64,000 nucleotides of DNA, from contig JAKAFP010000001.1 in the NCBI GenBank assembly GCA_021825925.1, positions 62,001-126,000 of the forward strand. The letters are read 5' to 3'. This stretch comes from Chloroflexota bacterium (GTDB lineage: Bacteria; Chloroflexota; Anaerolineae; Anaerolineales; Anaerolineaceae). The notes below the pieces were generated by a model, which searched no databases, was not told where the DNA came from, and saw only the letters and a list, made by a program, of their open reading frames with translations. Position numbers and translations under genes: made by a program. Below are positions 1 through 7,610 of this stretch, one piece after another. The first letter of the stretch is position 1. Each line of letters opens with the position of its first letter.

Positions 1-923
1 GGCTGCACCTTTTCCAACCCGCTTGGGCGCGGCGCGCCGAGCAGGTCGCACATTGCGGCGTTGATCTGATCTTCGGATGTGGTCATCTCGCTGATGCGTC
101 CCGCGCTTTGGATGATCGCACCACCGGTCAGGTCGCTCACCAATTGGCGTGCCTCACGGATCGCTGCCTGAAGTGCAGGCGGCTGAAAGACTCCGCTGCC
201 AAAGCGGCTGCGTAAGCTGTTCTCCATAGGCTGGGGCAGGTGTGCTGCGGCCAGCGTGGCCTCGAGCAGACAGCTGCACATGGCCTCTCGGTCTTCCACG
301 CTGGCGGTGTTTGGGTCCACCGGTGCCGGAGAGACGGATGCCACAGTCTGCGGCGTCTTGCGCTCTTCCACCAGAGTCGAAGAAACCAAACCAACTTGCT
401 GAACTTCATTACTTTCCATACAAACCTCCTGATTGATCGAATTGGGTTGAGTAATACTTGTTTCCAGAAAACCGCCGCCGCGGGCAGGATAAGCCACCAG
501 GTCAACGGAATACACTTTCTCAATGTGCGTCACCTGGTCGCCCACGGCGCTGAATACCAGATCTGCTGAGAATCCCACCCGCGGAGGGACCGCACTGACG
601 TTTTTCGCTTCCGCCATGGCTTCCAATACCGAAGCCGAGGGGCCGCAGGGGGTCACCTTCATGCGGATGCCTTGCAGCGCATCATCCCAGGTTGGCTGAG
701 AACAAACCCCGGCCAGGTCACGCACTGATCGCGGCGGCCAGGCATGATCTACAAAGCATTCCACGCTGTCCCACAGTCCCAGAGAAGCGCGCAGCACTTC
801 CGCGCTAAACTGCCAGCCGTTGCCGCTGCCAGCGGTGATGGCTGCGATCTCGATCTCGTTGGGCTGCGAGCTGAAGCGGGCAATTTCAAAACGCTCGCGA
901 TGGCTCGAAATATCTTTATGCAT
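1..923 (-). CDS. Phage prohead maturation protease-like protein (3-prime end beyond window)
   Basis: The frame is open from an ATG at 923 to the left edge, so the C-terminus is missing. The N-terminal ~170 residues look like a capsid maturation protease: a His in ECFVDHA, a Ser in VGFSADLVF, and the SVDLVAYPA stretch typical of S78/U35-type prohead proteases. The later part (from about residue 175) is Pro/Ala-rich and could be a scaffold or the start of a fused capsid region. The start overlaps the portal stop by 8 nt (ATGCATAA), with GGAGG just upstream, which indicates translational coupling. Protease assignment is by motif and by position after the portal; the exact family is uncertain. 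Confidence 0.6.
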   Translation of the reverse strand, partial: MHKDISSHRERFEIARFSSQPNEIEIAAITAGSGNGWQFSAEVLRASLGLWDSVECFVDHAWPPRSVRDLAGVCSQPTWDDALQGIRMKVTPCGPSASVLEAMAEAKNVSAVPPRVGFSADLVFSAVGDQVTHIEKVYSVDLVAYPARGGGFLETSITQPNSINQEVCMESNEVQQVGLVSSTLVEERKTPQTVASVSPAPVDPNTASVEDREAMCSCLLEATLAAAHLPQPMENSLRSRFGSGVFQPPALQAAIREARQLVSDLTGGAIIQSAGRISEMTTSEDQINAAMCDLLGAPRPSGLEKVQ

Positions 924-2322
924 TTATTCCTCCCTGTTTCTCCTCTCCAGTGGAAGGATCAATTTTGACTGGCTGCTTAATGTTGCTGATGTTTTTAGAC
1001 GATGGGCGCGGGCCATCGGCCCGCCGGTTGAGCAGGTCTTCAATATCAACCGTCTCGCCGCAGAAACGGTAGACCAGCCTCAGCAGTTCGGCGTCATCAA
1101 TCAATCCGCGGTCGCGCAGGTCGGTCAGCACCTGGCTGATATTATTGGCAGCCATCGCCAGCGATACATTGTCCCGGGCGGAAATATCGGTACCGCACAA
1201 GGTGATCTCGGCTTTGCGGCTGACGCGCCCATCCACCAGTGAACGCCGGTTCACCACCGCGTGCAGCAGGTCGCCCAGCAGCCATAAGAAAAAGCGCTGG
1301 CGCTGCTCAAAGTGGCGGTAGGTCGGTCCGCCTGCCGCCTCGGCCGTGGTACGCGTGGACCCTTCAGGCTCGGCTAAAAAATGCATCGGGATCCCCGCCC
1401 CGGCAGCCAGCATCTTCTTGAGCGCAATTCCGTCCTGCCCGGCATCATCGGATTCCAGCCGCGGATGCAAGGCCTCCCAGCTCTCGTTCTCGTCCGTCAC
1501 CAAGATCGAACCGGGTGAGGGTGGTGCTGCATTCAGCGCAGATTGTCTGGCCCGTCTTTCGGCCTCGCTGCTGAATTTGGCGTGTACGATGTAGAGAAAC
1601 GCTGTACGGTAGCGGTTCAGGCGCGCCCGGTCTTCCAGCCAGGCGGCGTAGCGGCTTAGCCAGCGCAGCACAGGCGCCAGGTCGGATTCTCCCCACTGCG
1701 CCCCCACCGGGCGGTTGATGGCGTAATGAAGCATCACCGCTTTAAAGCCGCCGTCCGGGTTGAGCATTTCGGTCCGAAGATCGTAGGCCGGCCAGCTTGC
1801 GGGTAGACTGTCTTTCCAGTTGGGTTGCATTTCAAACGAGATTTCCTGCTCAAGGTCGTTCGCTTTTGAGTGGATTTGCTTGACCTGCGTGGCTGGCACC
1901 GCGCGCACGTAGCTCATGCCCGCGGCATCCGTGGTCAGCAGCAGAAACAGGTTGCCGCTGCGGGTCAGCTCGTCGCACCATTCATAAACGCGGATGGACA
2001 ACCGGTTGAGTGGATGTTCCCAGAAGCTGCGCAAAAAGGCCGCCGTGGCTGCATGCGGACTGCTGTAGCTCACTCCGCCGCCCACCACGTATTGTGAGGT
2101 AAGCCCCACGATCCGTCTTGCCAGCGGATTCACCCGCCAGGCTTCAAGTGCCTGAAGCTGGATCTCCTCCCGATCAAAAGCGTAGCGGTCGGTTAAAGCT
2201 TCGCCGCTGCGGCTGCCTGTCAGAAAGGAGTTATCCGTTTCAGCCTGCGCCAGAGCCTGTCGAACCTCGCGGTCAATTAAAGGCTGAACCAGCCGTGAAA
2301 GCAGGTTGCGCCGCTTGTTCAT
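916..2322 (-). CDS. Phage portal protein
   Basis: A 468-residue protein beginning MNKRRNLLSRL. The frame stays open further upstream, but the ATG at 2322 overlaps the lysozyme stop as ATGA, so I take that start. Portal-like features are the N-terminal RREIVG-type region (NPLARRIVGLTSQYVVGG), the WCDELTRSGNLFLLL segment, and the late NVSLAMAANNISQVLTDLRDRG segment. It is expected to form the dodecameric DNA entry ring in the procapsid. Neighbours (terminase upstream, protease downstream) fit. Its codon usage is GC-rich compared with the host genes after 5.9 kb. Confidence 0.75.
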   Translation of the reverse strand: MNKRRNLLSRLVQPLIDREVRQALAQAETDNSFLTGSRSGEALTDRYAFDREEIQLQALEAWRVNPLARRIVGLTSQYVVGGGVSYSSPHAATAAFLRSFWEHPLNRLSIRVYEWCDELTRSGNLFLLLTTDAAGMSYVRAVPATQVKQIHSKANDLEQEISFEMQPNWKDSLPASWPAYDLRTEMLNPDGGFKAVMLHYAINRPVGAQWGESDLAPVLRWLSRYAAWLEDRARLNRYRTAFLYIVHAKFSSEAERRARQSALNAAPPSPGSILVTDENESWEALHPRLESDDAGQDGIALKKMLAAGAGIPMHFLAEPEGSTRTTAEAAGGPTYRHFEQRQRFFLWLLGDLLHAVVNRRSLVDGRVSRKAEITLCGTDISARDNVSLAMAANNISQVLTDLRDRGLIDDAELLRLVYRFCGETVDIEDLLNRRADGPRPSSKNISNIKQPVKIDPSTGEEKQGGINA

Positions 2323-2966
2323 GTAGCCCCCAGTTTGAATAGTTCTTCCAGGGTTCCTTGAAAGAGGTTGAGGTCCACCTTGGTAACCACGCCCGCGATC
2401 TTGCCGGCGCTGGTGTACTGCCAGAAGCGCCATCCCACCCACGGATAGATCTGATACGGCCAGCCGGTGGTGTAATGCGCCAGCCACAACGGATAGTCCA
2501 CCGCCCAATCCACCTGCGAGCTTTGCAGCTTAAAACCGGAGAGCACCGGCACCGGTAGGTATGAGTTCCAGAAGCCGGGCGAAACGTAAATAATGCAGCG
2601 CCTGCCGGTCAGGTTGTACATCTCCTCGATGAAGATGCGTACCGATTGGTTGAGACCGGTCTTGCCCAGCCCCGGCGTTTCAATATCAATGCACGGCGGC
2701 AGGGTGGGGGCATCCACCGCGTTCTCCTGCAGCGTCCTGGCGTAATGCCTGGCTTGTTCCAGCGGATCGTAGCGCGGCAGAAAGAAATGATACGTGCCGG
2801 GCAGCACCCCTGCTTCCACCGCGCCGTGGATGTTCTCGTCAAACATTGGGTCGGTGTAGCCTTCCCCTTCGCTGGCCTTGATGAACGCGAAGCGTGCCCC
2901 CGCCTTCTTAACCATCCCCCAGTTGATGAACTCCTGGTGATGGCTGACGTCTATTCCGTAGATCAT
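2319..2966 (-). CDS. Glycoside hydrolase family 25 lysozyme (endolysin)
   Basis: A 215-residue single-domain GH25 muramidase that would cleave the N-acetylmuramic acid to N-acetylglucosamine bond of peptidoglycan. It starts MIYGIDVSHHQ, the typical first strand of GH25 with the catalytic-site Asp. It then has FIKASEGEGYTDP, GTYHFF and the PCIDIETPG strand that carries the acidic pair, and ends with WRFWQYTSAGKI...VDLNLF, the usual closing motif. There is no signal peptide, so export would need a holin. It is unusual to find it between the large terminase and the portal, coupled to the portal by a 4-nt overlap. Confidence 0.85.
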   Translation of the reverse strand: MIYGIDVSHHQEFINWGMVKKAGARFAFIKASEGEGYTDPMFDENIHGAVEAGVLPGTYHFFLPRYDPLEQARHYARTLQENAVDAPTLPPCIDIETPGLGKTGLNQSVRIFIEEMYNLTGRRCIIYVSPGFWNSYLPVPVLSGFKLQSSQVDWAVDYPLWLAHYTTGWPYQIYPWVGWRFWQYTSAGKIAGVVTKVDLNLFQGTLEELFKLGAT

Positions 2967-2991
2967 GATTTACCCCTTTCTTGGTAGGTGC

Positions 2992-3085
2992 TGTAAACTG
3001 TAAACTGTGAACCGTGAACCGTGAACTGTGAACCGAGAATCGAGAATCGAGAATCGGGAATCGAGAACCGAGAACCGAGAACCGT
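2992..3085. repeat. Tandem 7-bp repeat array (about 13 units)
   Basis: Thirteen consecutive heptamers run from 2992 to 3082. They drift from TGTAAAC through TGTGAAC and CGTGAAC to CGAGAAT and CGAGAAC. A complementary tract lies at about 3134-3166 (CGGTTCTC...CTCTCG), so the two could form a long imperfect hairpin. Similar GTGAACCGT words occur again at 6508-6560. It fills the gap between the terminase and the lysozyme. The stretch 3180-3215 (TTCGTGTATTCCGTGTG then TTCGTGG) also looks like a non-coding repeat, but I cannot name it. Confidence 0.8.
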
Positions 3086-3218
3086 AAAAACCTTTGGTCT
3101 CTGAATGCTTTTTCCTCAATAAAACAACTGATTGGACGGTTCTCTTATCTCTACTCTCGGCTCTCGTTTTTACACTTCCTTTCGTGTATTCCGTGTGTTT
3201 CGTGGTTAAAAATGGTTT

Positions 3219-4835
3219 TTAAAAACTCCCATCCATATCTCCCAATGGATCAGGCGCGTTGACGATAAACGCCGCACCCGCACTCCGCAGATCCATCTTC
3301 TCGAGCACCGCGCATAGCGCCGCGGAAAGCACCCAGTCGTCGTGTAGCGGTTCCCCGCTGATCGGGTGTCGTGCGTTCTCGGGTACCCCCCACTTCATCG
3401 TGCGTTGTGAATTGTTGCTGACTTGATACTGGCAGGCCGACAGCTGCGCAAAAAATTCCTTTTGAAATCGCGGTTGATCATCCCCTGGCAGGTCGCTGAA
3501 GACCGGCTCCTGCCAGCGTCCCGAATCCACGATCGCCAGAAAATCCCATCCCAAGGCGGATTTTGAGGCGCTGTTGAAGGTGAACGGCGTCACCCGCCCG
3601 GGCAGGGCGCGGTCCAGAAAGGAGGCCAGACCCGCACCCACACCCGTGGCATCCACCACCACCGCCCGTACCTTCCACTCCAGCGCAATATCGCGGATCG
3701 TCGTTTGCAGCGTCACATGATTCGCCCCGACCCACTGCCAGCGCATTACCGGACGGTATTTAGGGGCGGGTTGCCGCGATTGGTGCGCCTCCGAGCTAAG
3801 CGAGAGGGGGTCACCCGCCCGATCCAAAACGATCTCCACCAGCGTCAACGCCGTCGCATCCCTGGACGGGTTCGCCATACTCATCGCACCGTCAATCCCG
3901 CGTACCCCCTCGTCCTCGCCAGCCACATCCAGTAACAGGGCATAAATGCCTCCATCTTTTGGCTCACAAACCGTCGTATTTGACGTGGTCATGAGAGCCT
4001 GCCGCTCGGCGGGGAACATCCCACCCTCGCCGTCCACTTCTTCGGAAAAATACTGCGTCCTCACCATCGGGTGCGTCCGCCCGAGCCGTGCGATCTTCTC
4101 TTCCACGTGCTTGCGGTAGGCCTCCACTTCTTTGGCCACATCATCCGCCGTCAGCCTGAACACCCGCCGCACCCCGTCCTTCTTTTCGGCTTCTTCCGCG
4201 GCGCGTAACTCACGGGCCAGCAGCGTGGCACTCGTCCAGGCCGTGCCCCAAAAGACATGCGTCGCGCAGGTCGAGGCGCTCATCGGTGCAATATCCCGGT
4301 CATATTTCTCAATGCTCACCTGCTGTGCCTCATCCACCTCAAGCAGCCCCGAGGCCGTTGCCCCCACAATATTGCTCCCCGGCGCCGCGGAAAGAAAGGT
4401 TATTCGGGCACCGCCTACACAATACGAATTACTGCCGTCTTTTTTCCAAATACTGGTAATCAATTGGTTCCGACGGGCTACTTGTTCAAAACGGCGCATG
4501 CAGGTCTGCGCCTGAGGTCTTAAGGTGGGTGAGATCTTGATGATCTCTACAGTATGGCGGGAGAGGAGTGTTAATAGATAGACTTCCAGGTGAGCCTGAA
4601 GCTCATTTTTCCCCGATTGGCGTGGAAACATGACCACAAAGGAATAACCATGCTTTTTCTTGATCGAAGTCAGAACGGCTTCAAAAACACCTTGCTGGTA
4701 AGTGCGTACACGCAAACCGGAGAGGTATCTAGCAAACTCTTTTTCTTTGGTGAGCAGCACTTTAAAGTTCTTGGCTGCTTCATCATCAATTAAAGGGTTT
4801 TCAAGAGAATCAGAAGCCAAACGAGTTTTTTTCAT
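3219..4835 (-). CDS. Phage terminase large subunit
   Basis: A 538-residue DNA-packaging motor ATPase and nuclease. The Walker A-like motif is FPRQSGKNE at residues ~70-78, and Walker B is GLLEVDEAQ with D168/E169. The C-terminal RNase H-like nuclease shows acidic strands ALLLDVAGEDEG and RAVVVDATGVG. It starts with ATG at 4835, overlapping the preceding small gene by 4 nt (ATGA). It would cut concatemeric DNA and pump it through the portal encoded downstream. It is unrelated at motif level to the terminase at 53760, so the window holds two different packaging modules. Confidence 0.85.
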   Translation of the reverse strand: MKKTRLASDSLENPLIDDEAAKNFKVLLTKEKEFARYLSGLRVRTYQQGVFEAVLTSIKKKHGYSFVVMFPRQSGKNELQAHLEVYLLTLLSRHTVEIIKISPTLRPQAQTCMRRFEQVARRNQLITSIWKKDGSNSYCVGGARITFLSAAPGSNIVGATASGLLEVDEAQQVSIEKYDRDIAPMSASTCATHVFWGTAWTSATLLARELRAAEEAEKKDGVRRVFRLTADDVAKEVEAYRKHVEEKIARLGRTHPMVRTQYFSEEVDGEGGMFPAERQALMTTSNTTVCEPKDGGIYALLLDVAGEDEGVRGIDGAMSMANPSRDATALTLVEIVLDRAGDPLSLSSEAHQSRQPAPKYRPVMRWQWVGANHVTLQTTIRDIALEWKVRAVVVDATGVGAGLASFLDRALPGRVTPFTFNSASKSALGWDFLAIVDSGRWQEPVFSDLPGDDQPRFQKEFFAQLSACQYQVSNNSQRTMKWGVPENARHPISGEPLHDDWVLSAALCAVLEKMDLRSAGAAFIVNAPDPLGDMDGSF

Positions 4836-5161
4836 TGGTCTTTTTTGTTATTTCCGTCTTGCAAATAAAGTGGATAATCGGCCACAAGTTGTTTGAGTTC
4901 GGGCCACTCCTCTTCCAGTTCGAGCAGAGTTTGCCGCAGCATCGCGGAGGGGCCGGTTTGCTGGTTGATCAATTCCACCCGGATTTTCATCATACGTGCC
5001 AGGCAGAGTGAGTTCTTGCCAACGGTATCAATTAACTTGATCAGATCTTCTAAAGTCATTTCAGCCTTACATTTATTCATGGCTTTGTTGATCAGTTCGT
5101 GTAAAAAACCAATTTCCGTGTCAATACCTTCCACAGTTTCGGGATACTTTTTTCTCGGCAT
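4832..5161 (-). CDS. Small protein upstream of terminase (possible small terminase subunit)
   Basis: A 109-residue mostly helical, charged protein with a good ribosome site (AAGGAG) before ATG at 5161. It overlaps the large terminase by 4 nt. The position is that of a small terminase subunit, which recognises phage DNA. I see no clear DNA-binding motif; residues ~20-70 (LHELINKAMNKCKAEMTLED) look like a helical bundle. The function is inferred from position only. Confidence 0.55.
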   Translation of the reverse strand: MPRKKYPETVEGIDTEIGFLHELINKAMNKCKAEMTLEDLIKLIDTVGKNSLCLARMMKIRVELINQQTGPSAMLRQTLLELEEEWPELKQLVADYPLYLQDGNNKKDQ

Positions 5162-5256
5162 AAGTCTCCTTTAATAGAACTTATATTCTATTTATGTTTC
5201 AATCATCTCATAAACAATGGTCTATGGGTCTTGCCACTTTGGCGAATTTTTAAACA

Positions 5257-5283
5257 AAAAACTTGCCAAATCGGCAAGTTTTT
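5257..5283. terminator. Bidirectional hairpin terminator
   Basis: AAAAACTTGCC and GGCAAGTTTTT pair over 11 bp around a 5-nt loop. Run-ending Ts or As on both sides make it usable from either strand. It lies between the RAYT gene and the phage remnant. Confidence 0.75.
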
Positions 5284-5293
5284 GTGTGTTCTT

Positions 5294-5317
5294 GTAGGGA
5301 CACGGCACGCCGTGTCC
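5294..5317. repeat. REP-type palindrome with GTAG foot, next to RAYT
   Basis: GTAG at 5294-5297 is directly followed by a 9-bp stem, GGACACGGC / GCCGTGTCC, with a 2-nt loop. It ends 3 nt from the RAYT stop codon. RAYT proteins are known to recognise REP hairpins marked by a 5-prime GTAG tetranucleotide, so this is a probable substrate of the neighbouring enzyme. Confidence 0.75.
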
Positions 5318-5320
5318 TGA

Positions 5321-5887
5321 TTAACAATATTCATCCTCCTCCCAGTTGGAGGGATTCATGGCAATGTAATTCGCGATATTGTTGTAATCTTTTTCATCGC
5401 GGATAATGTGGTCATAATAACTCCTCTGCCAAACTGGTACACCTTGTAAACCTCTAATTAAATTAATCCTCTTGGCTGAGAAAGTTTTAAATTGCCTCAT
5501 AATTTCAAACAGATTTGTAGGGGCGGGTCCGTGACCCGCCCGAGAGAGTCCATGATCCGCCCGTGATAATTCAACATCGCGATATTCCCGGGTGGGTTTG
5601 GAACCTACCCCTACGGGTGAATCAATATATATAATTCCATGAAAATGATTTGGCATGATGATAAATTCTTCTAATTCAATATTTTCAAAATGGTTGATCA
5701 AATCATTCCAGGTGAAATTTAGGACCTCCCCCAATTCATTTAAAACCATCACCCCATCAACAACCTTGCCAAATAACATTTCGCGGTGATGGGTCACGAC
5801 CGTCACAAAATACGCACCTTCTTCGGAATAATCATATCCCTTCAAGCGCATGCAATGTCGTAGGTGTTGATTTTTTACCCCACTCAT
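5321..5887 (-). CDS. REP-associated tyrosine transposase (RAYT, Y1_Tnp)
   Basis: A 188-residue single-strand HUH nuclease of the Y1 transposase family. MRLKGYDYSEEGAYFVTVVT is the usual N-terminal strand, MPNHFHGI is the HUH metal motif, and VWQRSYYDHIIRDEKDY carries the likely catalytic Tyr, followed by IANYIAMNP. Such proteins cleave REP hairpin DNA and are thought to spread or maintain REP elements; they are usually single-copy and not flanked as an IS. The segment between the HUH motif and the helix FEIMRQFKTFSAKRIN is lengthened by an in-frame REP pair (5517-5614), which adds about 35 unusual Gly/Arg/His-rich residues. Confidence 0.9.
   Translation of the reverse strand: MSGVKNQHLRHCMRLKGYDYSEEGAYFVTVVTHHREMLFGKVVDGVMVLNELGEVLNFTWNDLINHFENIELEEFIIMPNHFHGIIYIDSPVGVGSKPTREYRDVELSRADHGLSRAGHGPAPTNLFEIMRQFKTFSAKRINLIRGLQGVPVWQRSYYDHIIRDEKDYNNIANYIAMNPSNWEEDEYC
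5517..5614. repeat. REP pair (BIME-like) inserted inside the RAYT coding sequence
   Basis: One end is GTAG at 5517-5520, followed by the 9-bp stem GGGCGGGTC / GACCCGCCC (5521-5541). The other end is an inverted, imperfect hairpin 5590-5610 closed by CTAC at 5611-5614, which is GTAG on the other strand. The two REPs face each other, as in a BIME. The reading frame is kept through the insert. Confidence 0.65.
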
Positions 5888-5915
5888 GGTTTCTCTTCTT
5901 AAAACGTTAACCCTT

Positions 5916-6485
5916 CTATCCCACCATCCCCGCCATCTTCTCTCCCAGCTTCCTTGCCCTTTCCATCAACGCCTCATCCTTTTCGGCATCGCCTACATCA
6001 TTCGTTGTGCCGTAGACGAACCCGGCCAGCTCCGCTCCCAAAAAGCGGAACATCGTCTCAAAGGTAGAAATCGCATTAATACCGCCCGAAGTATACAGGT
6101 CCGAGTCGCCGTAGACGAAGATCACTCCGGCAGGCTTACCCTTGAAAAAGGCATGCTCGTTCTGCCACAGCCCATACCAGCGGTCAATACAGGTCTTGAG
6201 CTGCGCATTGATATTGAACCAGTAGATTGGCGAAGCCAGTATCACCCCATCCGCTGCTGCCAGCTTGGGGTAGATGGTTTGCATCTCGTCCTCGATCACG
6301 CAGTACTGCTTCTTGCGGATGCATCCGTCGCAGTGGTTGCACGGCGCGATCTCCATCCCGTGCAGGTGGATCGTCTCGACCTCCACGCCGCCGGCACGCA
6401 GCGCTTCCGCGGCCTGCCCGGCCAGCACCGCCGTGTTCCCTTTCTTTCGCGGGCTGCTTTCAAGGATCAGGATGTTTTTAGTCAT
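5916..6485 (-). CDS. NADPH-dependent FMN reductase family / iron-sulfur flavoprotein-like
   Basis: A 189-residue flavodoxin-fold protein. ESSPRKKGNTAVLAG is the FMN phosphate loop, and ASPIYWFNINAQLKTCIDRW is the conserved second flavin-binding segment. A compact cysteine cluster C49-x2-C52-x2-C55-x6-C62 matches the spacing of iron-sulfur flavoproteins, which bind a 4Fe-4S cluster beside FMN; some homologs keep the cysteines without a cluster. It probably acts as a cytoplasmic NAD(P)H or ferredoxin-linked reductase; the substrate is unknown. Confidence 0.8.
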   Translation of the reverse strand: MTKNILILESSPRKKGNTAVLAGQAAEALRAGGVEVETIHLHGMEIAPCNHCDGCIRKKQYCVIEDEMQTIYPKLAAADGVILASPIYWFNINAQLKTCIDRWYGLWQNEHAFFKGKPAGVIFVYGDSDLYTSGGINAISTFETMFRFLGAELAGFVYGTTNDVGDAEKDEALMERARKLGEKMAGMVG

Positions 6486-6577
6486 CGGGTTTTCTCCAAA
6501 AACAATAGTGAACCGTTACTCGTGAACCGTAAACTGTTCTATACGAATCACGATTTACGGCTCACAAATTACGTTTA

Positions 6578-7360
6578 TTACGGATTCAAAGGCAAAATCT
6601 CAAACTCGATCGCCAGTTCCGGTGAGAAAGGCATTGTGATTTCCTGGGCAGACGGCAGCGTGCCGTTTAATGTGCAACCCTCGGCCGTCATTGTGGCGGC
6701 GTTGGTATCAGCACACACCCAGGCGTTCGGACCGACGATCCATTGGCCCATGGTATCTTTCGGTAGATAGATGACCCACAAACCATCCTGATTGGAGACG
6801 CTTTCCAGCGGCGCTGTGGAACTGTCACTTCCGCTTGGGCTCATCGCGATTTGGATGGCCGTTGCAGGGATCCTGCCGGGCAGGTAAACATGTCCTTGCA
6901 GTACCTGGGCATCATCCACCTTGAAAAGGGGCAGTGCGTTGATGTCCCCGTAAGGCTTGAGACCGATCACGTTCATCCAGCCGGAGTAATTGTCGCTGGT
7001 CTTGACCAGCACCCAGTTATTGGTGATTTCGCGTCCAAACAGGCTGACGACGGCACCGCTGTCATAAGTCTCGATGCGTTCAAACAATCTGCCGGGTCCG
7101 GATCGCAGGCTGTAGGTATCCATGGTGACTTCAGCACTGATCATTGAGATCTGAGCTGGGGTGGCGGTCGGTGATGGCGTTGCAGTGGGCGGCACTGCTG
7201 TTGGTAGCGGAATTTCGGTGACAACGGGTTCGGTGGGGAATGCGGCGATGGTATTGGTCGGTGCGATCGTGGGAGTGACTGCGTTGGGAACCAATAATCC
7301 ACAGCCGGTCAAAGCCAAAACCAGTATGGCGGTAAGTGAGATGCCGATCAATTTATTCAT
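6578..7360 (-). CDS. SH3-domain lipoprotein
   Basis: A 260-residue lipoprotein with a signal peptide ending in the lipobox LTGC (Cys at residue 20). A Thr/Pro-rich linker (PTATPSPTATP) common in Chloroflexota follows. An SH3b-like domain at ~78-135 shows MDTYSLRSGPG and NNWVLVKTSDNYSGWM. The C-terminal ~120 residues are a beta-rich domain of unknown type with two Cys. It is likely anchored outside the membrane. GGAG precedes ATG at 7360. It is divergent from the peptidase gene at 7607. Confidence 0.75.
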   Translation of the reverse strand: MNKLIGISLTAILVLALTGCGLLVPNAVTPTIAPTNTIAAFPTEPVVTEIPLPTAVPPTATPSPTATPAQISMISAEVTMDTYSLRSGPGRLFERIETYDSGAVVSLFGREITNNWVLVKTSDNYSGWMNVIGLKPYGDINALPLFKVDDAQVLQGHVYLPGRIPATAIQIAMSPSGSDSSTAPLESVSNQDGLWVIYLPKDTMGQWIVGPNAWVCADTNAATMTAEGCTLNGTLPSAQEITMPFSPELAIEFEILPLNP

Positions 7361-7556
7361 GGGTACTCCTGAGGTAAAGAGGTGCGGATGATTGATAAAA
7401 GTAGGCGTTGGAACCTGTTTAATTATGAATTAGATCTGTTTGTTTATTATAACCATTGGTGCCATTTTCTTCAAAAATATGGGCTTCAAACTTCTGGTGC
7501 AACCAGTTACAATTAGGAGTAATTTGGTAGGCATTTTTTCTGTCGTGGAGGAATGC

Positions 7557-7610
7557 ATGATCACTACGGCTTTTGTTGTGGAATCTTCGCAGAAAATGGA
7601 GAGAATGTGA
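7557..7610 (+). CDS. Putative 17-residue leader peptide, coupled to the peptidase gene
   Basis: GGAGG at 7547-7551 sits 5 nt before ATG 7557. The peptide is MITTAFVVESSQKMERM and its stop TGA overlaps the GTG start of the next gene (GTGA). The strong ribosome site belongs to this ORF, whereas the GTG has only a close GGAGAG. It may drive translation of the peptidase by coupling. It could also be chance. Confidence 0.35.
   Translation: MITTAFVVESSQKMERM

Noticed and set aside
2323-2508. Upstream extension of the portal frame
   Set aside because: It overlaps the lysozyme C-terminus; the ATG at 2322 with ATGA coupling is the better start.
2992-3085. Heptamer array considered as CRISPR
   Set aside because: Units are 7 bp without spacers and no cas gene is nearby.
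5886-6770. Long plus-strand frame of 294 codons
   Set aside because: It lies antisense to the flavoprotein and SH3 lipoprotein genes, which have clear motifs; it has no recognisable domain.
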